Source: Roseateles noduli
GTDB taxonomy: Bacteria > Pseudomonadota > Gammaproteobacteria > Burkholderiales > Burkholderiaceae_C
Reading direction: 5' to 3'
Assembly: GCA_002205125.1 (NCBI GenBank)
Contig: NIOE01000008.1
Coordinates: 372,001-436,000, forward strand
DNA: 64,000 nt
The notes beneath the pieces are model-generated. The model saw nothing but the letters and a program-made list of their open reading frames with translations, did not search any database and was not told the origin of the DNA. The translations under genes were made by a program, and so were the position numbers. Every line of letters begins with the position of its first letter. The first letter of the stretch is position 1. Shown here piece after piece: positions 24,637 to 33,006 of this stretch.

Positions 24637-27161
24637 CGCGACTCCTTTCGGGTGTTCGTGGCGGGTGTCTCCGCAGGCGCCTTCGCCGGCGTCTCCACCG
24701 GAGCAGGCGCATCAGGCGCGCCCGGCTTCGGCGATGCACCGGTCGACCAGGCGGCGATCCTGCGGCACACCACGGTGCCGAGGTCCGGCAGTTCGGTCGC
24801 CTGCGCCGGCAGCTTCAGCTCGATGCGGCACGGCGTGCCGTCCTCGCGCCGCGCCAGCACGTCGCCGACGGCACCGGTGCCGTCGGGCAGCCCCGTCACG
24901 AAGGCCCGACCGTCCAGGCCCATCGGGAATGTGCGCTTCGATCCGGCGACCTGCAAGTCGGTCCCCGGCGGCAGCGGCTCGCCGGCCTCGTCGACGACGC
25001 GGAAGGTCGCGGTGCGGCTGTGCACGATCGGGAACCGGATCAGCGCCGCGCTGCGCGCCGCCGGCATGACCTGCAGCTCCAGCGCCTCGATCTCCGCGTC
25101 CAGCGGCAGATCGTCGGCGACCACGCCGACGCGGTTCATCTGGTAGCCCCGCAGCGCCGGCAGGAAGGCGCGTCCCTTGGCATCGGTGCGCGCGACCGGC
25201 TGGTTGTCGTGGAGGATGCGCACGTTCTCCTGGTTGTCGACCTGCACGACCGCGAAGCCGCCGTCGATGCGCCGGCTCGCATAGGCGCTGCCGTCGATGT
25301 AGGCGAGGCCGCCGCTCGCGCCGAGCCGCACGTCGGTGTTGCCCGCCGTCCGCGAGACGCCGCCGTTCAGCGCCACCTTGTTGGTCTGCCACTGCGCCTG
25401 CGCCTGCTGCCGGCCATACGACTCCGACAACAGCTGATAGCCGAGGCCTTCACCGACCGGCGGATTGCTTTGCAACTGGACCTGCCAGAGGTCGCGCGAG
25501 GGCTGCCCGCCGCCGCGCTGACCCTGCCAGGCCGTCGACAGGCTCTTGTTGCCGTCGAGCAGCAGGCTCCAGAAGACCGAGATCGCGGTGCCGCCGCCGT
25601 TGCCCGCCTTCAGCGCGGACAGGCCGAAGAAGCCCCACCCGCCGAGGCTGCGACTCGCGTTGAAGGACCAGAGCTTGTTGGCCACCTGCAGCTGCCCCTG
25701 GGGCGCCAGCCGCTGAGGTGCGCCCTGGTTGACCAGTCCCAGACCCAGTCCCCATTGCTTCCACGAGGTGCCGATGGAGGCCGAGACGCTCCACTTCGGC
25801 AGCACCGGGTTGCCGAGCTGCGTGAAACCCGCCGTGGCGCGCTTGACCTGCACGCCGCCGCTCCAGTCCATGCCCTGGCGCTCCACGCCCAGCGTCGCGA
25901 GCGCGCCGCGACGCGCCTGGGGATCGTCGCTGCGGCTGGCCACGCCCGCCAGGCTCACCGTGCCCAAGGCGGGGAACAGCCACAACCCCGTCGCGCCCAG
26001 CGCCTGCTGACGCTGCGTCAGTTCGCCGCGCCACTCCTGCGTGAAGCCGGACGTGAGGCCGTTGCGCCAGGTGCCGGCCAGCACCGCGCGGCCGTAGCGG
26101 TTGCTGTCGATGCCGTAGTTCAGCCGCAGCCAGCCGGCCTCGACGCTGTAGGCCGAGAGCCCCGGCTTCAGCAGCGAAGGGCTGATGTAGTACGGCTGCA
26201 CGACGATCTGCTCGCGACCGAGCAGGTCCCGCACCACGGTGCGGATCTCCCCTTGGCCGGTGACCAGCGGCAGATCGCTGATGTCGAACGGGCCCGGCTG
26301 CACCCGCCCTTGCAGCCGCTGGCTGTTGTTGACGAAGACGTCGACCGTCGACGGCAATGACGCCTCGCCGCGCAAGGTCGGCAGCGGGAAGCTCAGGAAG
26401 CCGGGCCGCAGCGAGAAGTCGGTGCTCCACTGCACGCCGCCGAAGCGCATCGCCTGGCCCCAGGTGCCCGGCTGCGCGATGCTGTCGCCGAGCCGCCAGC
26501 TGGTCAGGTGCTCGGGGCGATCGATGGTCCAGCGCGAGTCCAGCCGCACCCAGCCGCCGCCCGTGCCGCTGCGGTACAGCTGCTGATGGTTGAGGTCGCC
26601 GCGCGGCGTCAGCACGCCGAGTTCGGTGACGCCGTCGACGTTGCCGTCGCCGCTCAGGCGCTTCTGCCATTGCACGTCGTAGTTGGCGTAGACGCCGAAG
26701 GTCGACGGCAAGGTCACCTGCGTGGCGGACCGCGCCACCTCGACCTGCTGATCGGAGAAGGCCTGCGGCGGCGCGTCGATCTCCAGGGTCTGGCTGAGCT
26801 CCTCGACGCGCCAGCGCATGAGTTCGCCGGGCCCGTCGCCGAGGATCATGTGGAGCTCGCCGTCGATCATGCGCGGCGGCAGCGCCGGAGGCCTGAACTT
26901 CAGTTCGGTCCAGAGCGCCTGCGGAATGGCGACCCCTTCAGGCACGCGCACCGCGCGCACCGTCTGCGGCTGCGGGATGCCGTTGATCTTCAGACCCAGC
27001 AGCAGCGTCTCCCCGAAGCGCGGCGCCTGGGCCAGGGCCTGCGCCGGATCGGAAGACGCCGGCAAGGGCGCCGCGGGCGGAGGCTGCTGCGCCTGCGCCG
27101 CGGCACTCACGCACAGGCAGACCGCCGCCGGCAGCAGGCCGGGTTCACTTGCCCGTTGCAC
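24633..27161 (-). CDS. Outer-membrane fimbrial usher
   Basis: About 842 residues starting at GTG 27161, which overlaps the chaperone stop by 17 bp. In order: signal peptide (ending near AAAQAQ), N-terminal chaperone-binding domain, a large beta-barrel with the usher-type PSTVDVFVNNSQRLQGRVQPG and GPFDISDLPLVTGQGEIRTV, and C-terminal domains. The conserved plug/middle region PYYISPSLLKPGLSAYSVEAG is present. It secretes and assembles pilin-chaperone complexes. It is coupled by overlaps to both the chaperone gene and the downstream SCPU gene. Confidence 0.95.
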   Translation of the reverse strand: MQRASEPGLLPAAVCLCVSAAAQAQQPPPAAPLPASSDPAQALAQAPRFGETLLLGLKINGIPQPQTVRAVRVPEGVAIPQALWTELKFRPPALPPRMIDGELHMILGDGPGELMRWRVEELSQTLEIDAPPQAFSDQQVEVARSATQVTLPSTFGVYANYDVQWQKRLSGDGNVDGVTELGVLTPRGDLNHQQLYRSGTGGGWVRLDSRWTIDRPEHLTSWRLGDSIAQPGTWGQAMRFGGVQWSTDFSLRPGFLSFPLPTLRGEASLPSTVDVFVNNSQRLQGRVQPGPFDISDLPLVTGQGEIRTVVRDLLGREQIVVQPYYISPSLLKPGLSAYSVEAGWLRLNYGIDSNRYGRAVLAGTWRNGLTSGFTQEWRGELTQRQQALGATGLWLFPALGTVSLAGVASRSDDPQARRGALATLGVERQGMDWSGGVQVKRATAGFTQLGNPVLPKWSVSASIGTSWKQWGLGLGLVNQGAPQRLAPQGQLQVANKLWSFNASRSLGGWGFFGLSALKAGNGGGTAISVFWSLLLDGNKSLSTAWQGQRGGGQPSRDLWQVQLQSNPPVGEGLGYQLLSESYGRQQAQAQWQTNKVALNGGVSRTAGNTDVRLGASGGLAYIDGSAYASRRIDGGFAVVQVDNQENVRILHDNQPVARTDAKGRAFLPALRGYQMNRVGVVADDLPLDAEIEALELQVMPAARSAALIRFPIVHSRTATFRVVDEAGEPLPPGTDLQVAGSKRTFPMGLDGRAFVTGLPDGTGAVGDVLARREDGTPCRIELKLPAQATELPDLGTVVCRRIAAWSTGASPKPGAPDAPAPVETPAKAPAETPATNTRKESR

Positions 27162-27903
27162 CGGCCGTGACCTGCTGCAATCCCTGGTCGGTCATGACCT
27201 GCAGGCTGCCGGGCGGGCCGGCCGGCGTCGGGATGCGGTAGCTGCGCTGCTCGCCGGGGAACACGACGCTCTGCGCGCCCGGCACCGCCATCGACTTCAC
27301 CTCGCCGTTGGCGCCGGTCACCCGCAGTTCGCTGACCTTCACATGGACGTTGCCGGCGTTGGTCACCGTCGCCACGGTCTCGCCGCTGCTGGCGCGCTGC
27401 ACGCTCCAGCTCGAATCCCGGCGCACCTGGCTCGGCGCCACGTAGACCGGCACGCGCAGCGCCACCAGCACGCGCACCGCGCCGGTGACCTGCGTGTCGC
27501 CGCCCTGGCGCGCCACCGGGACCTCGCGCAGGACCATGCGGTAGGTCGCCTCCTGCTGGAGATCGGGCGGTCGCCGCAGGCCCACGCGCAAGACCTGGAC
27601 CTGCCCGGCCTGCAAGGTGAAGATCGGCGGATTCACGAGCAGGTCCGTGGTCGGGCCGTCGACGTCCTGGCCGTTCTCCCGCGTCCAGCGGATGCCCTCG
27701 GCCTGCATCGTCACCGGCTCGGTGCCGTTGTTCTGGACCTGCACCGTCGCCCGGTCGTTCGCGCGGTCCAGCCGCACGTTGACCGGCATGATGCTGACGT
27801 CGGCCGCCCAGGCCGCCGGCGTCGCCAGCACTGCCATCACCAGTAGCGCCAGCACTGCCGTCATGCCCGGGACGGCGGCCAGCCCGCGTCGGATCTTGTT
27901 CAT
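27145..27903 (-). CDS. Periplasmic pilus chaperone
   Basis: 252 residues with a signal peptide (hydrophobic core to AAWA). It is an immunoglobulin-like PapD-type fold of the archaic class: ADVSIMPVNVRLDRANDRATVQVQN, the G1-strand donor region PPIFTLQAGQVQVLRVG, and TYRMVLREVP. It stabilises SCPU subunits in the periplasm by donor-strand complementation and delivers them to the usher. It lies 105 nt after the pilin gene, with a strong hairpin between them, and overlaps the usher by 17 bp. Confidence 0.95.
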   Translation of the reverse strand: MNKIRRGLAAVPGMTAVLALLVMAVLATPAAWAADVSIMPVNVRLDRANDRATVQVQNNGTEPVTMQAEGIRWTRENGQDVDGPTTDLLVNPPIFTLQAGQVQVLRVGLRRPPDLQQEATYRMVLREVPVARQGGDTQVTGAVRVLVALRVPVYVAPSQVRRDSSWSVQRASSGETVATVTNAGNVHVKVSELRVTGANGEVKSMAVPGAQSVVFPGEQRSYRIPTPAGPPGSLQVMTDQGLQQVTAGATGK

Positions 27904-27960
27904 CGGTCTCTCTCCTGTTGTCTTGTCGTCCGATGTCTCCCAGGGCGTTCCGGCCGCCCG

Positions 27961-27998
27961 CAGCCGTCCTTTCCTTTTGCGCCGTCCGAGGACGGCTG
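27961..27998. repeat. Intercistronic hairpin between pilin and chaperone genes
   Basis: CAGCCGTCCT and AGGACGGCTG form a perfect 10-bp stem with an 18-nt loop, about 10 nt after the pilin stop. The minus-strand sequence after it (CGGGCGGCC) has no T-run. A structure here could protect the pilin mRNA 3' end or cut read-through, so that more pilin than chaperone and usher is made. Confidence 0.55.
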
Positions 27999-28008
27999 TC
28001 GATCGAAT

Positions 28009-28512
28009 TCAGTAGGTCACCGTGACGGTGACCGTGTCCGTGTAGGCCCCCGGGACCGCCCCGGTCAGCGAGGGCACCTGCCCGTAGATGGTGACGCTCT
28101 GCACGCCCCCGGTGCCAGTGCCGCTGTAGACGCTGCTGCCGCCGGTGCTGTTGCCCCAGACCGAGGTCCGCCCCGCATCCACATAGAGCTGGTAGCCCAG
28201 CGTGTACGCGCCGTTGATCATCTTGCGAGACGAGAAGTTGGCCGCGCCGCCGGCGTTGCCGCCGGCGCTGAGCGCCACGGTGTAGGCCGTCGTGGCCGTG
28301 CATTCGATGGTGAGCGTCGAGGTGCCGTTCACCGGCCCCGCACCGATCGGATTGATCGCCGAGCCGAAGGCCAGCGTCGAGCCCGACACATTGCACGCGG
28401 ACGACACCGTCGTCTGCGAGCTCAGCGTGTTGGTCGCCGTCCCGCCGCGCGCAACGCCGATCAGGCCGACAAGTGCGGCCATGATCAGGAGCAGCGGGAG
28501 GTGTCTCCGCAT
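28009..28512 (-). CDS. Spore coat U (SCPU) domain pilin, probable major subunit
   Basis: 167 residues from the ATG at 28512 (MRRHLPLLLIM), with a signal peptide ending near GVARG. One SCPU domain shows TTVSSACNVSGSTLAFGS, LTIECTATTAYTVALS, GYQLYVDAGRTSVWGNS, and the terminal strand YTDTVTVTVTY. The paired cysteines (SACN, IECT) match the disulfide of the fold. As the first structural gene before chaperone and usher, it is the likely main shaft subunit. It starts 10 nt after the receiver/GGDEF-like gene, so the two are probably co-transcribed. Confidence 0.9.
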   Translation of the reverse strand: MRRHLPLLLIMAALVGLIGVARGGTATNTLSSQTTVSSACNVSGSTLAFGSAINPIGAGPVNGTSTLTIECTATTAYTVALSAGGNAGGAANFSSRKMINGAYTLGYQLYVDAGRTSVWGNSTGGSSVYSGTGTGGVQSVTIYGQVPSLTGAVPGAYTDTVTVTVTY

Positions 28513-28522
28513 CCGTGTCCCG

Positions 28523-29407
28523 TCAGTGCACCACGGCGCTGCCCCTTTCGGGCAGCCGCGTGCCATGGGCCCGGGCCTCCGCAAGGATGAGAAGTCCGCG
28601 CGCGGAGATCGCGTCGCGGGGATAGACCGCCAGGCCGACATGGCTGTCCAGCCGCACCTCATGGCCGCCCAGGTCGAAGGGGTCGGCCAGCGACTCGCGG
28701 ATGCGGTCGGTCAGCGCCTCCGCCTCCTGCACCGAGCCGGCGCGCGAGACGACCAGCGCGAACTGCTCGTTGGCATGCCGCGCCAGCAGGTCGGCGGGAC
28801 CGGCGCAGCCCGACATCCGTCGACCGATCTCGACCAGCACCGGCGCCGCCGCCGAAACGCCCTGGCTGCGCAGGAGCGCCTCCAGGCCCTTCAGCACGAC
28901 CACGGTGACGGCCACCTTGCCGGCCTCGGCGTTGACCAGGCGCAGCACCTGGTCCAGCCGTTCGAGCAGCGCGACCTGGCCCAGCAGGCCGGTCGCGGCG
29001 TCGCGCAGCAGCGGCGAGGGCCGCTGCTGCCGGCCGCCGACGAGCTCGCTCTGCAGCAGGTCGTCGAGATCGCCGAACAGCGTCTCCAGGCCGGAGGCCT
29101 TGTCGTAGAAGCCGTCGGCGCCGGCCTGCATGCACATGTCGCGGTAGGCGTCCATCGCGTGATGCGTGAGCATCAGGATGCGCCCCCGATAGCCTTTGCC
29201 GCGCAGCGCGCGCAGCACGTCGATGCCGGTACCGACCAGCAGCGTCATGTCCAGCAGCACCGTGTCCGGCTGCAGCCAGTCGATCAGCGCGATGGCCTGA
29301 GGCGCGGAGTCCGCCTCGCCCACGACGCGGGCGCCGGGCATGTCCTCGAGCCGGCGTGCCAGGAGCCGGCGGATGGCCGACGAGTCCTCGACGAGAAAGA
29401 TGTCCAT
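28523..29407 (-). CDS. Response regulator with receiver and degenerate GGDEF domain
   Basis: 294 residues from the ATG at 29407 (MDIFLVEDSSAIRR). The receiver domain (about residues 1-120) keeps the acidic pair ED, the phospho-acceptor Asp in TVLLDMTLL, and the Lys in YDKASG. The C-terminal half has a GGDEF-like fold, but the catalytic motif is replaced: LLARHANEQFALVVS stands where GGDEF should be. Cyclic-di-GMP synthesis is therefore unlikely; it may bind nucleotide or a protein partner. It ends 10 nt before the SCPU pilin gene and lies 155 nt after the NarL-type regulator. The in-frame extension upstream of 29407 is not conserved in character. Confidence 0.85.
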   Translation of the reverse strand: MDIFLVEDSSAIRRLLARRLEDMPGARVVGEADSAPQAIALIDWLQPDTVLLDMTLLVGTGIDVLRALRGKGYRGRILMLTHHAMDAYRDMCMQAGADGFYDKASGLETLFGDLDDLLQSELVGGRQQRPSPLLRDAATGLLGQVALLERLDQVLRLVNAEAGKVAVTVVVLKGLEALLRSQGVSAAAPVLVEIGRRMSGCAGPADLLARHANEQFALVVSRAGSVQEAEALTDRIRESLADPFDLGGHEVRLDSHVGLAVYPRDAISARGLLILAEARAHGTRLPERGSAVVH

Positions 29408-29562
29408 GAAGGGGTGCTCCGGATCGACGCGGCGACTGGTTGTCACCGCCTGTCCGGCATCTTGCGCGCGCCCTCCCGCCCACATCAGCGGCACCCCGCC
29501 CAAGCTGATGTCGGGTTCCCTCCGCAGGGTTTGTCGGGCGATCACCTACGTCTCCCGCCTGC

Positions 29563-30201
29563 TCACTGGATGTCCGTGAGACCGTGCTGGACGCAGTATT
29601 TCGTCAGCTCGGTGTTGTTGCGCCATCCCGTCTTCTCGAGGATGCGCGCGCGGTAGGTGCCGACCGTCTTGGCCGACAGGTGCATGGTGTCGGCGATCTC
29701 GGCCGGCGTCTTGCCGGCCGCGATCAGCAGCATCACGCGGTGCTCCTGCGCCGACAGCTGCTCGTGCGGCAGCTGGCCCGGCGTCGCGCCGCTCAGCAGC
29801 CCCAGCAGGTGGTCCGCCATCGCCGCGGTGACGTAACGCCCGCCCTGCAGCAGTCGCTGCAGCGCGACGACCAGCTCGTCGGTCGCCTTGTCCTTGGGCA
29901 GATAACCGGACACGCCCATCTGCAGCAGCCGCGCCGCATAGGCGGACTCCGCATTGAGGCTCAGCACCAGCACCGGTACGCCCTTGATCGCCCGCAGCAT
30001 GCGGCTCGCGCCCTCGGTCCCGCTCGCGTCGGGCAAGGACAGGTCCAGCACCAGCGCATCCGGCTTGTGCGCCTGGCCGAGTTGCAGACCCTCGGCGATG
30101 GTCGACGCTTCGTCGATCACCGCCTGCGGCCAGTGACCCTGGATCAACTGCTTGACCCCGAGCCGCATGATCGGATGGTCGTCAACGATCAGAAATCTCA
30201 T
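29563..30201 (-). CDS. NarL/FixJ-type response regulator
   Basis: 212 residues from the ATG at 30201 (MRFLIVDDHPIMRLG), preceded by AGGAGGG at 5 nt. The receiver domain has DD in the acidic pocket, Asp in ALVLDLSLPD, and Lys in YLPKDKA. A LuxR-type helix-turn-helix follows (LSAQEHRVMLLIAAGKTPAEIA, then HLSAKTVGTYRARIL). Its start lies inside the 3' end of the histidine kinase gene (20-bp overlap), so the two form a cognate pair. The neighbouring pilus operon is a plausible target, by position only. Confidence 0.93.
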   Translation of the reverse strand: MRFLIVDDHPIMRLGVKQLIQGHWPQAVIDEASTIAEGLQLGQAHKPDALVLDLSLPDASGTEGASRMLRAIKGVPVLVLSLNAESAYAARLLQMGVSGYLPKDKATDELVVALQRLLQGGRYVTAAMADHLLGLLSGATPGQLPHEQLSAQEHRVMLLIAAGKTPAEIADTMHLSAKTVGTYRARILEKTGWRNNTELTKYCVQHGLTDIQ

Positions 30202-31627
30202 CCCAACCCTCCTCGTTCTCCCGTCTCGCGCCGGCGCCACCGTTGGCGTCGTCCGCGTCCTCCAGTTCACTGCCGTCGGCGCCTACCGGCACCCGGACGT
30301 CGATCCGCGTGCCGCGCTGGGGCGCCGGTCCGAAGGCCATCTCCCCCCCTGCGAGCACGGCGCGCTCCCGCATGTTCCGCAAGCCCGACGCATCGACGCG
30401 CACATGGCCGGGACCCACGCCGTCATCCTCGATCCGCAGCCGGTATTCGCCGTCCTCCAGGCGCGATTCGATGGTCAATTGCTGCGCCTGCGCATGCCGC
30501 AGCACGTTGGTGGCCGCCTCCTGCAGCAGGCGGAACAGCTGGTTGTGCTGCTCCGGCGTCAGGGCTTCGTCGGACGCCAGGTCGACGTCGACGATGAGGT
30601 CGCTCTGCCGCTGCAGGCCCTGCACGTAATGCTGCACCGCGGCACCGAAACCGAAATCGTCCAGCAGCGGCGGCCGCAGCGTGTTGGCGATGCGGCGGGC
30701 GGCGCCGATGACCTCGTCGGCGATGGACAGCATTTCCTCGTGCATCGGCTCCTTGGCCGGCGCAATCTTGCGGGCCATCGACAGGGCCAGCATCTTGGCC
30801 GCCGTGCCGAGCTGGCCCAGTTGGTCGTGGACCTCGCGCGCCAAGCGGCGCCGCTCCGCCTCGACGCTGCGGTCCAGCTCCGCGGCGAAGCTCTGGATGC
30901 GCTGGAGCGCCTCGGTCAGTTCGCGGGTGCGCTCGACGACGGCGCCTTCCAGCTGCGCATGGCTGTCGCGCAGGGCGCGCTCGGCCTGATCGCGGCGTTC
31001 GCGCTCCATCCACAGCGCGGCCATTGCCGCCGCCACCATCACGCCGCCGGCCAGCGGCAGCACCTGCGCCAGCAGCGTGGTCTCCTTCGTCTGGATCGCG
31101 ACGGCCGTTTCGATGCCGTCGATCCTTTGTTGCTGCAAGGACTTCAACCGGCCCAGCTCGCCGCGGATCTCGTCCATCAGCTGCTTGCCCGCCACGTAGG
31201 CCTGACGGTCCTTGAGCGCCGATTCGCCGTCCTTCCAGCGGCTCTCGACTTGGCGTTCGACCTGATGGCGGCGCTCGGCGATGAAGCGGTCCAGGCGCTC
31301 GAACGCCGTCTCCTGCCGATCCCCCGATTGCGTGAGCGCGGTCTTGAGTTCCGCATAGTGGGCGTCGAGATCGCGTTGTGCGCGCTCATACGGCTGCAGG
31401 AAGGCCGCATCGCCGGTGATCAGGAAGCCGCGCGTCCCCGTCTCGAGGTCGATCAGCAGCGCATTGAGGTCGGAGATCAACTGCTGCGTGCGCAACGCCT
31501 GGGCGCGCACGTTCTCCTGACGCGTCAATTCGCCAAGACTGCGGTACTCGCCGTAGGCGGTGGCTACAAAAGCGATGCAGCCGGCCAGCAACAGGCCCGC
31601 AGCCACCGGAAAGGTCAGCATGCGCAT
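30182..31627 (-). CDS. CHASE3-type sensor histidine kinase (NarX/DegS-like)
   Basis: 481 residues. An N-terminal helix (about 5-24) is followed by a periplasmic helical CHASE3-like domain with the signature LETGTRGFLITGD, then a second helix (about residues 187-206), a coiled coil, and a HisKA_3 dimerisation domain. The phospho-acceptor is H267 in REVHDQLGQLGTAAK. The ATPase domain has LLQEAATNVLRHAQA (N box) and DDGVGPG (G1). The Asp/Glu-rich tail is poorly conserved. It signals to the overlapping NarL-type regulator. The ligand is unknown. Confidence 0.93.
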   Translation of the reverse strand: MRMLTFPVAAGLLLAGCIAFVATAYGEYRSLGELTRQENVRAQALRTQQLISDLNALLIDLETGTRGFLITGDAAFLQPYERAQRDLDAHYAELKTALTQSGDRQETAFERLDRFIAERRHQVERQVESRWKDGESALKDRQAYVAGKQLMDEIRGELGRLKSLQQQRIDGIETAVAIQTKETTLLAQVLPLAGGVMVAAAMAALWMERERRDQAERALRDSHAQLEGAVVERTRELTEALQRIQSFAAELDRSVEAERRRLAREVHDQLGQLGTAAKMLALSMARKIAPAKEPMHEEMLSIADEVIGAARRIANTLRPPLLDDFGFGAAVQHYVQGLQRQSDLIVDVDLASDEALTPEQHNQLFRLLQEAATNVLRHAQAQQLTIESRLEDGEYRLRIEDDGVGPGHVRVDASGLRNMRERAVLAGGEMAFGPAPQRGTRIDVRVPVGADGSELEDADDANGGAGARRENEEGWDEISDR

Positions 31628-31955
31628 CGAAGGTCCGGGCTTGCGCGCCCGTGTTGGTACAACCCTGTGGACGACGGCATCACAGCGATGACATCCGCGC
31701 CGACATCCACCCCAGTGCTTCTGTTGCTCGCGACCTGAGGTCGCGCCTCTCTCAAGCCCCGCGTTCTGGGGCCTCGTGCCGCGTCTCTCTGCGGAGACCG
31801 TTCACTTGTGCCTAACGCTAGAGGGGTAGCGCGGGAAAAGCAAGTCCCTGCTCACGTGCCGCGTTCCGTGAAAGCCACGTCCGGCTCATGGCCGCGCATG
31901 AAATGCGCAGGAGTACGGCGTGTTCGGGGGTCAGGGCTTGACACGCGGGCGCAGC
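31628..31955. other. Intergenic region (328 bp) between hydrolase and histidine kinase genes
   Basis: No credible gene is seen on either strand. It holds a small perfect hairpin, CGCGACC-TGA-GGTCGCG (31729-31745), without a T-run, and the promoter region of the histidine kinase gene must lie near its left end. No clear -35/-10 pair was found. Confidence 0.6.
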
Positions 31956-33002
31956 TCACGGCGCCTGCCACCGCGCGAGCAGCCCGGCATGGCGCCGCTG
32001 CCAGTCGCGCAGGGGCGCGTCCTCGCCGTCGAGCACGAGCCGGAGATAGGCCAGGCTGAGCTCGCGCGTGGCCGCCTTGACCTTCGGATTGAGATCCAGG
32101 CCGCCGGTATTCATCCGATCCGTGAAGATGCTATGCGAGCCTCCGCTGAACATCGCCAGCGCCTTGTGGGGCCCGCCGATCGCGTCGAACAGCGCCACGC
32201 GGTCCGCCGGTCCGCTGTAGTAGCCGGGGATGGTGATCTCGTCGTCGGTGGCGCTGATGTGCAGCGTGGGGATCGCGACGCCGGACAGGATGGGCGCGGG
32301 ATCGCCCTCGCCGTAGAACGGCGGCGCGGAGATCAGGATCGCCGCCTTGAAGCGCGGCTCGGCCAGCGCCGTCGGCGGCATGCCGCCGGGCAATGAGGCC
32401 GAGGCGGGGACCTTCGCGCCGGCCAGCAGCAGGCTGGTGTTGGCGCCGTAGGAATGGCCTGCGATCGCGAGCCGCGACGGATCCAACTGAGGCGCCAGCG
32501 GTCCGGCCAGCAACCGGTTCAGCGCGAAGCGGACGTCCTGCGTGCGGTCGACGGCCTCCTCCGGCTGGGCGGCATGCTGCAGCCGCAGGACCAGGTTCAG
32601 CGAGTTAGACCAGCCGAATCCACCCGACCACAGGCGGCGGTCGCTGCCGATGTGCTGCACGTGCATGGCGACCACGCCGTGCGCGGCCCAGTAGCTGCCA
32701 AGATAGCTGTAACCGCGGCGCGAGCCGCCCATGCCGTGCGAGAACACCACGACCGGCCATCCGCCGGCAGGCGCTTCGCCCTGGGGCCAGTAGACACGGA
32801 CCGGCACCGCGCGATGGCGCGCCGGATCGTTCCAGTCGAAGTCCTGCCAGTGATGACTGCCGTCGTCGGCGAGCTGTGCGCCGGGCTGTGCGGGAAGATC
32901 GGGGCCGCTCGCGGGTGCGGGCGTTGCGCAGCCGACCAGCAGCGCCGCAAGCGCCGCCATCGCCGAGGCGGCGAGCGCGGACCAGCGCCACGTCCTGTTC
33001 AC
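31956..33002 (-). CDS. Lipoprotein alpha/beta hydrolase (platelet-activating-factor acetylhydrolase/dienelactone hydrolase-like)
   Basis: 348 residues starting at GTG 33002. The signal peptide ends in a lipobox, ALLVGC, so it is probably lipidated. The hydrolase core has VVVFSHGMGGSRRGYSYLGS near the oxyanion site, the nucleophile elbow AIAGHSYGANT, an acidic candidate in ATDDEITIPG, and a histidine in SGGSHSIF. It likely cleaves an ester or lipid, but the substrate is unknown. It lies 4 nt after the diguanylate cyclase, in the same direction. Confidence 0.85.
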   Translation of the reverse strand: MNRTWRWSALAASAMAALAALLVGCATPAPASGPDLPAQPGAQLADDGSHHWQDFDWNDPARHRAVPVRVYWPQGEAPAGGWPVVVFSHGMGGSRRGYSYLGSYWAAHGVVAMHVQHIGSDRRLWSGGFGWSNSLNLVLRLQHAAQPEEAVDRTQDVRFALNRLLAGPLAPQLDPSRLAIAGHSYGANTSLLLAGAKVPASASLPGGMPPTALAEPRFKAAILISAPPFYGEGDPAPILSGVAIPTLHISATDDEITIPGYYSGPADRVALFDAIGGPHKALAMFSGGSHSIFTDRMNTGGLDLNPKVKAATRELSLAYLRLVLDGEDAPLRDWQRRHAGLLARWQAP

Positions 33003-33006
33003 GATG

